A model generated the notes under the pieces. The model ran no database searches, had not been told where the DNA came from, and saw only the letters and a list, made by a program, of their open reading frames with translations. Positions 16,725-27,185 of a stretch of DNA of 64,000 bases are shown here, in pieces. The position numbers and the translations under genes were made by a program. Within the stretch, counting starts at the first letter, position 1, and each line of letters starts with the position of its first letter. This DNA comes from Flavobacterium sp. (GTDB lineage Bacteria; Bacteroidota; Bacteroidia; Flavobacteriales; Flavobacteriaceae): contig JADKHM010000002.1 in the NCBI GenBank assembly GCA_016721735.1, forward strand, positions 124,001 through 188,000. Direction: 5' to 3'.

Positions 16725-18343
16725 TATCGTTTGGATATTTTTCCAGATTGCGACCCATTTTTAGTTGTAATTTGGTACGAATATACGCCCGAAGAGAAAC
16801 CAGCAAGATCTACTTTTTTGCTCTCAGCGTTTAGTTCTTTTGACAAAATCAATTGTCCCATCGAATTGTAAAAATATACTGTCGCATCCTCATATCCGGC
16901 TGGAAATGCAATCGAAACCGAATCGACAACTGGATTTGGATACATCATAAACTTTTGCTGATCAACTGTGTTCACTTTCAATAAGCCGCTATTTAAAGCC
17001 AAACTAAAATCTGGAATTCCGTATCCCAATTCATTCGTTGGATTGTTATAAATGCTCGCAGATTGTTTAATCAATTGCATGATTTCGGCATTGGTTGCAC
17101 TGGGTAAAGCTTGCCATAAACAAGCCACCATTCCTGCAGTAATTGGTCCCGAAAATGAAGTTCCACTTGCCGTCGTTATATTCCCGCTTGTAGAAGACAA
17201 AACGGACTGCTGTCCTTGTGCAACGACATCTGGCTTTACTCTTCCATCAAAGGATGGACCTTGGGAACTAAAACTTGCGTAATTCCCTGCTGCATTTACA
17301 GCCCCAATCGCCAAGGCATTGATGGCGTCTGCTGGCGCGGATATATAAAACCAAGGATCATTCCCTGAATTCGCGGCTGAATTTACGCATACCATTCCAC
17401 GAGTAAAAGCAATATCCAATCCCTTTGAAATAAAGGTTGATGTGCCATTCATATCCGCATACGTAAAATTATAATTGGGATTATCAAATTCTGTATATCC
17501 CAATGAAGTCGTAATGATATCAGCACCTAATCTATCTGCTTCTTCCGCAGCTTCTACCCAAAGTGATAATTCTAGTGGCCATTCGTTGGCACCATCTTCC
17601 GTTATAAACAAGTAATAGGATGCATCAGGAGCTGTACCTACCAATTCATTATCTTGAAATCCACCCATCGTAGATAAGACCATCGTTCCGTGCGAAATTC
17701 CAGTGTAAAAATCCGCATTGCGATTCACATAGTCGTAACCACCTAAAATCTGATTGTTGTCGCGCAGTCTTGAAAAAGGCTCTGCTGTATCTACGCCAGG
17801 AAATCCGCCATCCATCACGGCAATTATCTTTCCTGTCCCAGTAAAATTCAGTTGATGCAAAAGCTGTCCATTCAACATCTCAATTTGATTGGCAGAGCTT
17901 CCATAATTGAAAAACGCATCCGTTTCAAACTTCTTATTCACCTTTTTCATTTTCTTGCGAGGAACATCAGGTCTCAAGGGATTATTCAACAATCGATTGG
18001 CAAAATCAACGCGTTCTACAAAATTCAAATTGGTGAGTGCCCGAATTGATTCTTCCGATCCTTGAACATGCAATGCATTAAACCATTTTGATTTGGCAAG
18101 TACAACAATTCCTTGCGTGTTTGTAATTTGGTCAATATAAGTTTGATGCATAGGAACGTCTTTGATATCCAGTGCAATATTCTGCGCAATCCTTCTGTCT
18201 AAAGACCTTTGCGACAATTCTGAAAGCGGATTGTCAAAAAAAGCTTGTGCATTGGGTTTTGTATTAAAATAAACCCATGCATCTTCCTGACTGTAGACAG
18301 CGCTTGAAAAAACAATCACTAATAGTAAAACGAATTTTTTCAT
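16724..18343 (-). CDS. Secreted S8 (subtilisin-like) serine peptidase with T9SS type A sorting domain
   Basis: This is an exported subtilase of 539 residues. A signal peptide (MKKFVLLLVIVFSSAVYSQ) is followed by a propeptide-like region, then the catalytic triad: D178 in IIAVMDGGFPG, H218 in GISHGTMV and S396 in ASGTSFSGP. The last 80 or so residues (KFMMYPNPVVDSVSIAF to GKISKR) are a type A T9SS sorting domain, so the protease should be released or surface-bound. I start at the ATG at 18343; an upstream TTG at 18349 is in frame but less likely. It lies 25 bp after mnmA and is coupled to the downstream oxidoreductase. The combination with mnmA probably reflects a shared transcript, not a shared function. 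Confidence 0.92.
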   Translation of the reverse strand: MKKFVLLLVIVFSSAVYSQEDAWVYFNTKPNAQAFFDNPLSELSQRSLDRRIAQNIALDIKDVPMHQTYIDQITNTQGIVVLAKSKWFNALHVQGSEESIRALTNLNFVERVDFANRLLNNPLRPDVPRKKMKKVNKKFETDAFFNYGSSANQIEMLNGQLLHQLNFTGTGKIIAVMDGGFPGVDTAEPFSRLRDNNQILGGYDYVNRNADFYTGISHGTMVLSTMGGFQDNELVGTAPDASYYLFITEDGANEWPLELSLWVEAAEEADRLGADIITTSLGYTEFDNPNYNFTYADMNGTSTFISKGLDIAFTRGMVCVNSAANSGNDPWFYISAPADAINALAIGAVNAAGNYASFSSQGPSFDGRVKPDVVAQGQQSVLSSTSGNITTASGTSFSGPITAGMVACLWQALPSATNAEIMQLIKQSASIYNNPTNELGYGIPDFSLALNSGLLKVNTVDQQKFMMYPNPVVDSVSIAFPAGYEDATVYFYNSMGQLILSKELNAESKKVDLAGFSSGVYSYQITTKNGSQSGKISKR

Positions 18344-18368
18344 ATTCAATGTATTTAATCGAGTAAAC

Positions 18369-19556
18369 TTACGAAATTACTCCAGATCCAACTAATTCAT
18401 CATCAATATACCAAGCTACAAATTGCCCAGAGGTAATTGCAGATTGTGGTTGATCAAACGAAACAAACAATCCTTTTTCAAATTGGTATAAGGTCGCCGA
18501 TTGCAATTCCTGACGGTATCTAATTCGAGCTTGTACTTGTAGCGTTTGACCGTTTCTAATGCGTAAATCTTCTCGAATCCAATGCACTTCTTCTGGTTTG
18601 ACAAAAAGTGATTTTTTAAACAAACCGGGATGATGGCTTCCTTGTCCTGTATAGATTGTATTGGTTTCAACATCTGTAGCAATAACAAATAAGGCTTCCG
18701 CGGTTCCTCCAACATTTAGTCCTTTGCGTTGACCGGTCGTAAAATAATGTGCCCCTTGGTGTTTTCCCACCACTTTGCCCATGGCAGGTTCGTATTGAAT
18801 AGCAGTAGATTCTAATTCTAAATGCTCTTCTAGTGAATTTGATGTTGATTTTATCTCGCTATAGACAGGCAAGTCCGACGCCACTTCGAAAATCAATCCT
18901 GGTTTCGGCCGCAATTTCTGTTGCAAAAATTCCGGTAATTTTACCTTTCCAATAAAACACAGACCTTGTGAATCTTTCTTTTCAGCCGTTACTAAGTCCA
19001 TTTCTGCTGCGATTGCACGCACTTCCGGTTTTGTTAACTCGCCAATCGGAAAAAGTGATTTCGATAATTGTTCTTGTGATAATTGACAAAGAAAATAAGA
19101 CTGATCTTTGTTCGTGTCAACACCCGCCAAAAGTTGAAAGATGGTTTTTCCGTCTTTTTCCAACTCCCCTTTTCTACAATAATGCCCAGTCGCGACATAA
19201 TCAGCACCGAGGCTCAACGCAATTTTCATAAAAACATCAAACTTGATTTCGCGATTGCATAAAATATCGGGATTAGGCGTTCGACCTTTCTCGTATTCAT
19301 TAAACATATAGTCGACAATCTTCTCTTTATATTGTTCGCTTAAGTCAACAGTTTGAAAAGGAATTCCGAGTTTTTGAGCGACTAAAAGCGCGTCGTTGCT
19401 ATCTTCGAGCCATGGACATTCATTAGAAATGGTCACAGAATCATCGTGCCAATTTTTCATAAATAGACCAATCACTTCATAGCCTTGCTGTTGCAACAAG
19501 TACGCTGCAACGCTTGAATCTACTCCGCCAGAAAGCCCAACAACGACTCGTTTCAT
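18369..19556 (-). CDS. mnmA: tRNA-specific 2-thiouridylase
   Basis: MnmA adds sulfur to U34 of tRNA-Lys, -Glu and -Gln in the cytoplasm, taking sulfur from a relay and using ATP to adenylate the uridine. The 395 residues are of normal length. The PP-loop SGGVDS is at residues 9-14. The catalytic pair is C100 in PDILCNREIKF and the Cys in SQGLCFIGKV (about 200). The central HYFTTGQRKGLNVGG and the C-terminal beta domain are typical. A minus-strand TATTTTTG box at 19573-19580, in the 34-bp gap after the MORN-repeat gene, could drive it. One of its substrates, a tRNA-Glu, is encoded at 53.3 kb. Confidence 0.96.
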   Translation of the reverse strand: MKRVVVGLSGGVDSSVAAYLLQQQGYEVIGLFMKNWHDDSVTISNECPWLEDSNDALLVAQKLGIPFQTVDLSEQYKEKIVDYMFNEYEKGRTPNPDILCNREIKFDVFMKIALSLGADYVATGHYCRKGELEKDGKTIFQLLAGVDTNKDQSYFLCQLSQEQLSKSLFPIGELTKPEVRAIAAEMDLVTAEKKDSQGLCFIGKVKLPEFLQQKLRPKPGLIFEVASDLPVYSEIKSTSNSLEEHLELESTAIQYEPAMGKVVGKHQGAHYFTTGQRKGLNVGGTAEALFVIATDVETNTIYTGQGSHHPGLFKKSLFVKPEEVHWIREDLRIRNGQTLQVQARIRYRQELQSATLYQFEKGLFVSFDQPQSAITSGQFVAWYIDDELVGSGVIS

Positions 19557-19590
19557 TTTGCCAATTTTGCTGCAAAAATACGATAAAATT

Positions 19591-20304
19591 TTATTTGGAT
19601 TTTGCTTTTACAAGTTTCTTAACCTTTGACATATTTTCTTCGCTGACCAACTTTCCGTTTTCGTAAAATTGCCAAATTCCTTTTTTCTTGCCATTCACAT
19701 AATTGCCTTGCGCTACGATATTTCCGTTGGGATCTCTATAGATTGCTTTGCCATCAAATTGCCCATTCTTATAATTAGACTCTTCTAAAATCACACCGCT
19801 TGTAGTGTACTTTTTGTATGGACCGTTTTTAACTCCATTGGAATAATTAGTTTCTTCTGCGATTTTAGCATCTGGGTAAAAAACACTCCTAGTCCCGTTT
19901 AGTTTGCCTTTGACATATTGCTCTAAAGTCATTATTACCTTTGAATTTTCATGGTAATATTTCCATTGGCCTTCGTAAAGTTTGTTGACCACTTTACCTT
20001 CGCTTACAACATTCTTCGATTGATTGTAGAAAATAGTATAAGCGGAGTTATCTTTTTTGTTGAATTCTCTAGTAGCGATTACCGATTGTGCTTGGGTATC
20101 GTCATAATATTTAAATGTTCCAACCTCTTTACCATGATCAAACATGCCATCGTAGCGCAATCGTTTAGACTCCGGATAATAGCCTTTCCACAATCCGTTC
20201 TTTTTACCTTTTTCGTCAATTTGATTGACGTCTGTTTGTGCATATATAATTGTATTTAGCCCCAAAATGAGCATAATTATAAAGAACCTTTTATTAATTT
20301 TCAT
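19591..20304 (-). CDS. Exported MORN/YwqK-like repeat protein
   Basis: This 237-residue protein starts at the ATG at 20304, which opens a signal peptide (MKINKRFFIIMLILGLNTIIYAQ); an in-frame ATG at 20346 would place 14 extra residues before it. The mature part is a series of MORN-like repeats of about 22 residues (KKNGLWKGYYPESKRLRYDG, GKLNGTRSVFYPD, NGVKNGPYKKY, NGKKKGIWQFYENGKLV). Databases often call such proteins 'toxin-antitoxin YwqK family antitoxin', but no toxin gene is adjacent and the signal peptide argues for an envelope location. The function is unknown. It is the first gene of the minus-strand run leading to mnmA. Confidence 0.82.
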   Translation of the reverse strand: MKINKRFFIIMLILGLNTIIYAQTDVNQIDEKGKKNGLWKGYYPESKRLRYDGMFDHGKEVGTFKYYDDTQAQSVIATREFNKKDNSAYTIFYNQSKNVVSEGKVVNKLYEGQWKYYHENSKVIMTLEQYVKGKLNGTRSVFYPDAKIAEETNYSNGVKNGPYKKYTTSGVILEESNYKNGQFDGKAIYRDPNGNIVAQGNYVNGKKKGIWQFYENGKLVSEENMSKVKKLVKAKSK

Positions 20305-20583
20305 ATATCTAGCAAGCATATCATTTTGTAAAACTTCACTAAGCATTTTTTAGTATGCCAAAAGTACATTAATATTTTGATTGTGCCTCTGAGGCAATCT
20401 GTCTTTACTAGGAATAACTACTTTTACTAGTATTTGTTGTTTCTGCACAACAATCAAGATGATAGTAAACACTCTTAAAAAAAATCCCAAAACTTGACTG
20501 TCTTTTAGGGTTTTAAGAAAATATTATCATTTTCCTAAATTTTGTTTGATAGATTTGCAAACTAATTAAACACTTTATAAACT
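20305..20583. other. Intergenic region between divergent MORN and FAS1 genes
   Basis: About 280 bp separates two divergent genes. It holds a plus-strand TAGATTTG (20550-20557), an exact TAnnTTTG match 27 bp before the FAS1 start, which is its probable -7 box; the -33 box is weak. I see no other structure with confidence. Confidence 0.5.
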
Positions 20584-21588
20584 ATGAAAACAAACATGAA
20601 ATTTATTTTGGTAGCACTAATTGCTATTGTGTCCTTTTCAGTTACTTCTTGCAGCAGCAGCGATAGTTCAGATCCTGCTCCAACACCAAAGACGATTACT
20701 GAAATTGCGCAAGGAAATGCGAATTTATCAATTTTGGTAAAAGCACTAACAAAAACTGATCTTGCCGGAACTTTGAACGCTGCAGGTACATTCACTGTTT
20801 TTGCACCAGATAATGCCGCATTTACAGCAATTGGAATCTCCAGCGAGTCTATTGATGGAATGACAGTTGAGGAAACTGCTGAATTGAAGAATATCTTATT
20901 AAACCATGTTCTTACCACAAAATACACTGCAGCTCAATTGACCACTGGTTATAAAAAAACATTAGCTGCTCCTGCTTCAAATCCAACAGGAAAAATAGAT
21001 ATGTTCATTAGTAACACTGCCGATGGAGTTATTTTAAATTCCACCAGTGAAGTATCAACTCCAAATATCGCTGCTTCAAATGGAATAATACATATTGTTG
21101 ATGAAGTAATTGCATTGCCTTCTATAGTTACTTTTGTGGGATCCGATCCAAATTTAACCTCTTTATATGCGGCCGTAACAAGACTTGATCAAGCATCAGC
21201 TGGTTTTGTTGGACTTCTAAGTGGCGAACCTTCTTCTCCATTTACTGTTTTTGCACCAACTAATGCTGCTTTTACTTCTTATCCTACTGAATCAGGTAAC
21301 ACTGCAAGTGAATTAACAGGAGGAAATTTGACCAAGATCCTAAAATATCACGTTGTTTCGGGACAAAATTATAGTTCAGCACAATTGTTTGGCCTAACAA
21401 CACTCACTACTCTTTTAGATACTGGTGCGGCAGGCTTTCAAGCTATTACAGTTGTCGCAAATCCTACAAGTGGATTGCAACTTAAAGACAATAATAATAA
21501 ATCAACTTCTCTTGATGTAGCTTACGACATTCAAGCTAACAATGGTATCATTCATCAAATAAAAAATGTTTTGAAACCAAATCTGTAG
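20584..21588 (+). CDS. Lipoprotein with two fasciclin (FAS1) domains
   Basis: This is a surface or periplasmic lipoprotein of 334 residues. A type II signal peptide has its lipobox at SVTSC (Cys23), followed by a Ser/Asp-rich linker that resembles the lipoprotein export signal of Bacteroidota. Two FAS1 domains follow (about 38-155 and 170-333), each with the conserved FTVFAPDNAAF / FTVFAPTNAAF motif and an end segment of NGIIHIVDEV / NGIIHQIKNV. FAS1 domains act in cell adhesion and matrix binding; the partner here is unknown. It has its own promoter-like box and a strong terminator, so it appears monocistronic. Confidence 0.92.
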   Translation: MKTNMKFILVALIAIVSFSVTSCSSSDSSDPAPTPKTITEIAQGNANLSILVKALTKTDLAGTLNAAGTFTVFAPDNAAFTAIGISSESIDGMTVEETAELKNILLNHVLTTKYTAAQLTTGYKKTLAAPASNPTGKIDMFISNTADGVILNSTSEVSTPNIAASNGIIHIVDEVIALPSIVTFVGSDPNLTSLYAAVTRLDQASAGFVGLLSGEPSSPFTVFAPTNAAFTSYPTESGNTASELTGGNLTKILKYHVVSGQNYSSAQLFGLTTLTTLLDTGAAGFQAITVVANPTSGLQLKDNNNKSTSLDVAYDIQANNGIIHQIKNVLKPNL

Positions 21589-21610
21589 CATTTAAAAGAT
21601 AACAATTAGA

Positions 21611-21637
21611 AAAGCCTTCCTAACCGAAGGCTTTTTT
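21611..21637. terminator. Bidirectional terminator between FAS1 gene and M1 peptidase gene
   Basis: A perfect 9-bp stem, AAAGCCTTC (21611-21619) with GAAGGCTTT (21626-21634), closes a CTAACC loop with T runs on both sides. It serves the plus-strand FAS1 gene. The stop codon of the convergent peptidase gene lies in its T tract, at 21636-21638. Confidence 0.88.
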
Positions 21638-23738
21638 ATTTTCCAAGCTTCGTCTCATCTAATAAACGTTGCAAATGCGTTTTTTCTCTGATAGGCAATT
21701 TAGATCTGATTGCAATGAATAGCGCTCTGTTTTTGGGTTCTTCAATTAATTTTCGAATACTATCCTTGCAAAATTTCACATATTGCCAACGGTGATGCGC
21801 CGTGCCATAGGCCAAACTTCTAAACACATCTTCGGTATGGATTTCCAGTTGCAATAGCCTTTCGAGTGCTTCTTGCTGTACATTCGAATCGAAATTGGTT
21901 CCCGTAAATTGAAGCAATTGCAAATAGACCTCCATTTTTTTCTTGGTATCCGAATAAGTCAAAAAGGACAAGTACAAATGCAGAATTTTTAAGTTCTGAT
22001 TCTGGAAACCAATCCAATCTTTAGACGCTTCCATATAAAATTCTCGTCGGTCTGCAAACTGTTTCCATAACTTAAATAAGGCCACTTCTTGCGTATTATA
22101 ACTGGCATCATTCAACAAGGTTTCGTATGGAGCTCTAAAACTTTCTGGGATTTCTGAAACAGAATTTGCAACCGCTTGCCGAACTGGTAATTCACTAGTA
22201 ATCAGTGCAGCATTCAACAACCATTCTTTATTTTCGAATGGCAAGGAAACCGACTGATAAACTAACAATTCTTTAATTGGATAATACACATTACTTTGCA
22301 TAATATTCAAAATTTTCTCCCGATCATTAATCAAATCTAATGGTTGTTTTTGAAGCGATAAATATTGCTGCATAAATCCGTTCTTCAGCAATAAATCTTG
22401 AACTTCCTCAATCGGAATCTCAGTTCCTTCTAACCATCTCATTCTAAAATTGACCGTATCAAAATCTGAAACAAGTTTAATTTCATTCAAAAAATCATCG
22501 GTCGTGACGTTTTGAAACGCATATTTCCTCAAATAGTTTCTTACTGCCTTATTGAATTTCTCGGCGCCAATACTTTCCCGAAGTACATGCAAAGCCCAAG
22601 CGCCTTTTTGATAAAAAGACAATGAACTCGCTTTTTCATTCAAGATTGGAATCGTGTCGGTTTTAGCAGCTTGCATCAATTGTCCAGACATCGTATACAA
22701 CTTCTCATAAAAATAATCATCTCCAAAAACCGCGCGTTCCGCCAAGAGTGCATAATAAGTCGCAAATCCTTCTTGCAGCCAGTGGTCTTTACCTGACTGC
22801 GCTGTTACTAGATCGCCAAACCATTGATGCGCCAATTCGTGCGCACCTACATTAGCAAAATTTCTGTCACTAAAACCAATTTTATCTACCATAAAATCTC
22901 TGGAAAACAAGGTAGATGTAGTGTTTTCCATGCCAGCATAAAGAAAATCATGCACTGGAATTTGTCTGTATATTTTCCAAGGATAAGGCACGCCAATTTC
23001 CTTTTCTAAAAAGTCGAATATTTTTGCGCTATTTCGATAAGTTGGCTCAACCAAAACACTGTCGGTATCTTCGAAATAATCAACTAAAGGCACGCCTGAC
23101 GAAGAACGCGATTCTTGTTTTTTAAAATGACCGATGGCCAACATGACCAAATAGCTGCTCATGGGATTGGTCATTTGGTACGACCATTTGATATTATCGC
23201 CTACCGATTCTTTCTTCAGCAACTCGCCGTTTGAAATCACTTCAAAACTCTTTTGAAATTCGATCGTTAATCCAAAAACAACCTTCTCATTGACATCGTC
23301 AAAACTCGGCAACCAATGACTGGTATATTTCCCTTGACCTTGCGTCCAAATTTGACCATTTACTTCTTCTGGCGTATCAATTGACTTGGTGAAGTCCCAA
23401 TTTACGAAGTACATTGTCTGCGTAGGGAAAGCGTCATAGTTGAAAGTCAAGGTGTTTTTCCCTTTTTTGTACCCTTCAAACAGCAACAATTGTTTTTTAT
23501 TTTCCTTAAATTTTACTTCTTTCCCGTTGATTTTGAGATTGGTGAAGACCATCTTTTGCGCATCAATTCGAATGGTATCAATCAGCTGCTTCACGTCGAA
23601 AGTGTACGAAACTTCACCAACAACATTGCGCTTAATGGGATTAATTTCTAGCGACGCATTCATCGTTTTAAAATCGACAGATTGCAATTGCTGTGAAAAT
23701 GCTACCGCACTAATTAAGAGTAAAAAATAATATCGCAT
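21636..23738 (-). CDS. M1-family zinc metallopeptidase (aminopeptidase N-like)
   Basis: This 700-residue exported aminopeptidase has a signal peptide (MRYYFLLLISAVAFSQ), a beta-rich N-terminal domain, and the catalytic domain with YAGMENTTST (the GAMEN-type exopeptidase motif) and the zinc site H300-E301-L-A-H304 with E323 as third ligand in WLQEGFATYYA. The helical C-terminal part is shorter than in E. coli PepN, as in many bacteroidotal M1 enzymes. It probably trims peptides in the periplasm. A minus-strand TATATTTG (23765-23772) 27 bp upstream is a likely -7 box. It stands alone, converging on the FAS1 gene. Confidence 0.93.
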   Translation of the reverse strand: MRYYFLLLISAVAFSQQLQSVDFKTMNASLEINPIKRNVVGEVSYTFDVKQLIDTIRIDAQKMVFTNLKINGKEVKFKENKKQLLLFEGYKKGKNTLTFNYDAFPTQTMYFVNWDFTKSIDTPEEVNGQIWTQGQGKYTSHWLPSFDDVNEKVVFGLTIEFQKSFEVISNGELLKKESVGDNIKWSYQMTNPMSSYLVMLAIGHFKKQESRSSSGVPLVDYFEDTDSVLVEPTYRNSAKIFDFLEKEIGVPYPWKIYRQIPVHDFLYAGMENTTSTLFSRDFMVDKIGFSDRNFANVGAHELAHQWFGDLVTAQSGKDHWLQEGFATYYALLAERAVFGDDYFYEKLYTMSGQLMQAAKTDTIPILNEKASSLSFYQKGAWALHVLRESIGAEKFNKAVRNYLRKYAFQNVTTDDFLNEIKLVSDFDTVNFRMRWLEGTEIPIEEVQDLLLKNGFMQQYLSLQKQPLDLINDREKILNIMQSNVYYPIKELLVYQSVSLPFENKEWLLNAALITSELPVRQAVANSVSEIPESFRAPYETLLNDASYNTQEVALFKLWKQFADRREFYMEASKDWIGFQNQNLKILHLYLSFLTYSDTKKKMEVYLQLLQFTGTNFDSNVQQEALERLLQLEIHTEDVFRSLAYGTAHHRWQYVKFCKDSIRKLIEEPKNRALFIAIRSKLPIREKTHLQRLLDETKLGK

Positions 23739-23893
23739 TTTTCGTTTTATTTCCGAATGATGGGCAAATATACTGCGAGAATTTGCAATTTTTTAGTTTT
23801 AAAACTTTCATATTTCACAGTTTTAAAATTATAGCTTATATTCGCTTTTAATATTTTAAGCCATTCAAAAATCTATTAATTCCTACTGCTGCA

Positions 23894-25997
23894 ATGTCGA
23901 ATCTTCTTCAAACTCCCATCGAATATTTAAAAGGCGTCGGGCCCAATCGTGGCGATCTGCTTCGCAAAGAGTTAGGCATTCGCTTTTATGAAGATTTGAT
24001 TCAACATTATCCCCATCGTTATATCGATCGAACGCGCTACTACAAAATTCGCGAATTGCAAAATCAACCCGCAGAAGTTCAGCTGATAGGAAAGATCATC
24101 AACATCAAAATGGTCGAACAAAAACGAGGCAAAAGATTGGTCGCCACGTTTGCAGATGAAACAGGTCATATGGAATTGGTTTGGTTCCAAGGCCACAAAT
24201 GGATCAAAGATAGCTTGCAACTCAATGTTCCTATTGTCATCTTCGGAAAATGTACTTCGTACAATCATGTGTTCACCATGTCACATCCGGAAATCGAACT
24301 ATTTTCTGATCACAACAAAGGCCTACGCTCGGCTTTGCAACCTGTTTATCCGTCGACAGAAACACTCACGAATCGCGGCATTTCCAGTCGCGTCGTTTCT
24401 AAAATGATGCAACAATTATTTCTGGAAACACAAAATTTATTTTCGGAAACCTTACCCACTTATTTGATTTCAGACCTTCGATTGATGTCAAAAAAAGAAG
24501 CACTATTCAACATTCATTTTCCGACAAGCACTGATGCTTTGGCCAAAGCGCAATTTCGACTCAAGTTTGAAGAATTGTTCTTTATTCAACTGCAACTAAT
24601 CACGAAAAACCTCATTCGAAAACACAAAATAAAGGGACATGCGTTCTCCCAAGTGGGCGATTACTTTAACGAATTCTTCCAAAATCATCTGCCGTTTGAA
24701 TTGACCAATGCGCAAAAACGCGTCATCAAAGAAATCAGAAATGATATGGGAAATCCGGCACAAATGAATCGATTGCTGCAAGGCGACGTCGGTTCCGGAA
24801 AAACAATTGTGGCGTTTATGAGTATGCTTCTAGCACTCGACAACGGATTCCAAGCCTGCTTGATGGCACCTACTGAAATTTTAGCGAATCAACATTTTTT
24901 TGGATTAAATGAATTGGCTAAAGATTTAAATATCAATATTAAAATACTTACCGGCTCAACGAAAACTTCCGAAAGAAAAATCATACATGACGCTTTAGAA
25001 GACGGTAGTTTGCATATCATCATCGGAACACACGCACTACTGGAAGACAAAGTGCAATTTAAGAATCTGGGACTCGCTATTATAGACGAGCAACATCGTT
25101 TCGGAGTAGAACAGCGTTCTAAATTATGGAAGAAAAACACGATTCCACCGCACGTTTTAGTCATGACCGCTACTCCTATTCCGCGTACTTTAGCGATGAG
25201 TTTGTATGGCGATTTGGATATTTCCGTAATTGATGAATTGCCACCAGGACGTAAACCAATTCAGACCGTGCATCGATTTGATTCCAATCGCTTAAAAGTG
25301 TGGAAATTTATTCGTGACGAAATTGAAAAAGGGCGACAAATTTATATCGTGTATCCATTAATTCAAGAGTCTGAAAAAATGGATTTCAAAGATTTGATGG
25401 ACGGTTATGAGAGTATTTCACGCGATTTTCCTTTGCCGCAATATGCTATTTCTATTCTTCACGGGAAAATGAAACCAGCTGACAAAGACGCTGAAATGAA
25501 GCGTTTCGCCGAAGGTAAAACCAACATTATGGTAGCCACCACCGTCATAGAAGTAGGCGTTAATATCCCAAACGCAAGCGTGATGATTATAGAAAGTGCA
25601 GAACGTTTTGGATTGTCTCAGTTGCATCAACTTGCGTGGTCGCGTGGGTCGTGGCGCCGAGCAGAGTTACTGTATCTTGATGACCTCGCACAAATTGTCG
25701 TCTGATAGCAAAACCCGAATGGACACGATGTGTCAAACCAACGACGGTTTCGAAATTGCAGAAGTCGATTTGAAATTGCGCGGACCTGGAGACCTCATGG
25801 GCACACAACAAAGTGGCGTTTTGCAACTTCAAATTGCTGACATCGTTCGCGATAAGGAGATTTTATTAGTAGCAAGACACGAAGCAATGAAACTTTTGAA
25901 AGCAGACGCGCCTATGGAAAAGCCAGAACATGCGTCTTTACGAACAGCTTTTATTGCGCTGTCGAAGAAGAAAAATATTTGGAATTTTATTAGTTAA
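23894..25997 (+). pseudogene. recG: ATP-dependent DNA helicase RecG, interrupted by a one-base frameshift
   Basis: RecG is the branch-migrating helicase that remodels stalled forks and Holliday junctions. The first frame encodes the wedge/OB domain, Walker A LLQGDVGSGKTIVAF (near residue 300), the DEQH box IIDEQHRFGVEQR and most of the second RecA-like lobe, ending in ERFGLSQLHQL. It then leaves frame. One extra base near 25631 (CAACTTGCG where CAATTGCG would read QLRG) shifts the rest (RGRVGRGAEQSYCILMT to the end at 25997) by one. Removing it gives about 700 residues, the normal length. Motif VI (QLRGRVGRG) spans the break, so the written frame could not be an active helicase. An indel error is at least as likely as gene loss. 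Confidence 0.88.
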
Positions 25998-26101
25998 TGA
26001 CACTTCAAAATTTGCGAATACAACTGTTAAATAAAATCAAACGCCCCGAATATCAAATATGTAAAACCTAAATTTGTTAACTACACAATATTCTCCACAT
26101 T

Positions 26102-27160
26102 ATGAAAATTAAATACCTAGCATATATCCTTCTAATTATTGGCTTTGGCGCCTTTATCGCTTACCGTATTTCTGAAAACAAAAAGAAAGACGACAGCGGC
26201 AAAGACAAAGGCGGAAAAAACAAAATGATGACAGTCAGCGGTGTAGTAGTTAAACTGCAAACGTTCGATAACAATCTCTCACTTTCCGGATCGATAGAAG
26301 CCAACGAGCAAGTAGAAATTCGCAGCGAAGTTTCAGGTATTGTAGAAAGCATTAATTTTCAAGAAGGCAGCCTAGTAAGCAAAGGACAATTGTTGTTTAA
26401 AGTCAATGACGTTGAACTCAGAGCACAACTCGGACAAGTGAAAACAAAAGAAGGATTGGCTGCAGAAAACGAACGCCGTGCCAAATTGCTACTTCAAAAA
26501 GAAGCCATCAGTCAAGAAGAATATGATATTGCCCAAGCCGAATTAAAATCAACGCAAGCACAAAGTCAATTGATTCGCGCACAAATCGCAAAAACAGCAG
26601 TTCGTGCGCCTTTCTCAGGAAAAATTGGATTACGTTCGATTTCACCAGGAACTTACATCACACCTGCAATTTTGGTTGCTAATTTGGTCAATAGTGGCAA
26701 ATTAAAAATCACCTTTTCGATTCCAGAAAAGTATGCTACAGAAATTAAAATGAACTCGGATTTAAACTTCACTGTAGCCAATTCACCTGAAAAATACACC
26801 GCAAAAATCTACGCCATTGAACCCGGAATTCAAGCCGCCACAAGAACACTTCAAGTCAGAGCCATTGCAGCAAACAGCGACGGGAAATTGTTTCCAGGTA
26901 CATTTGCCAACGTCGAATTGCCTTTGAGCAGTATTAAAGATGCTATTGTTGTCCCATCAGAAGCTATTGTTCCCGTGCAAAATGGCAAAAAAGTATTCAT
27001 TTCCGAACAAGGCAAAGCCAAAGAAATCATGGTCGAAACCGCCACAAGAACCGATGCTTCTATTCTAGTACTTTCAGGTTTAAAAGCTGGTGATACACTA
27101 ATTACTTCGGGTGTTATGGCATTAAAAGCTGATGCTGGAGTCAAAGTAAAAGTAAAATAA
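26102..27160 (+). CDS. RND efflux periplasmic adaptor (membrane fusion protein)
   Basis: This 352-residue protein is the adaptor linking an RND pump to its outer-membrane channel. One N-terminal transmembrane anchor (about 5-22) and a Lys-rich linker precede the barrel-sandwich hybrid/lipoyl halves (LSGSIEANEQVEIRSEVSG and AKTAVRAPFSGKIGLRSISPG), which enclose an alpha-helical hairpin (about 110-160). The beta-barrel and membrane-proximal domains follow. A plus-strand TAAATTTG (26069-26076) is a likely -7 box. It is the first gene of a three-gene efflux operon, 25 bp before the pump gene. Confidence 0.93.
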   Translation: MKIKYLAYILLIIGFGAFIAYRISENKKKDDSGKDKGGKNKMMTVSGVVVKLQTFDNNLSLSGSIEANEQVEIRSEVSGIVESINFQEGSLVSKGQLLFKVNDVELRAQLGQVKTKEGLAAENERRAKLLLQKEAISQEEYDIAQAELKSTQAQSQLIRAQIAKTAVRAPFSGKIGLRSISPGTYITPAILVANLVNSGKLKITFSIPEKYATEIKMNSDLNFTVANSPEKYTAKIYAIEPGIQAATRTLQVRAIAANSDGKLFPGTFANVELPLSSIKDAIVVPSEAIVPVQNGKKVFISEQGKAKEIMVETATRTDASILVLSGLKAGDTLITSGVMALKADAGVKVKVK

Positions 27161-27185
27161 TGGACCTTTTAAATCCTAAATCTAA

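Noticed and set aside
19591..20304. Toxin-antitoxin module suggested by the YwqK antitoxin label
   Set aside because: The protein is exported by signal peptide and has no neighbouring toxin gene; the label reflects only MORN-like repeats.
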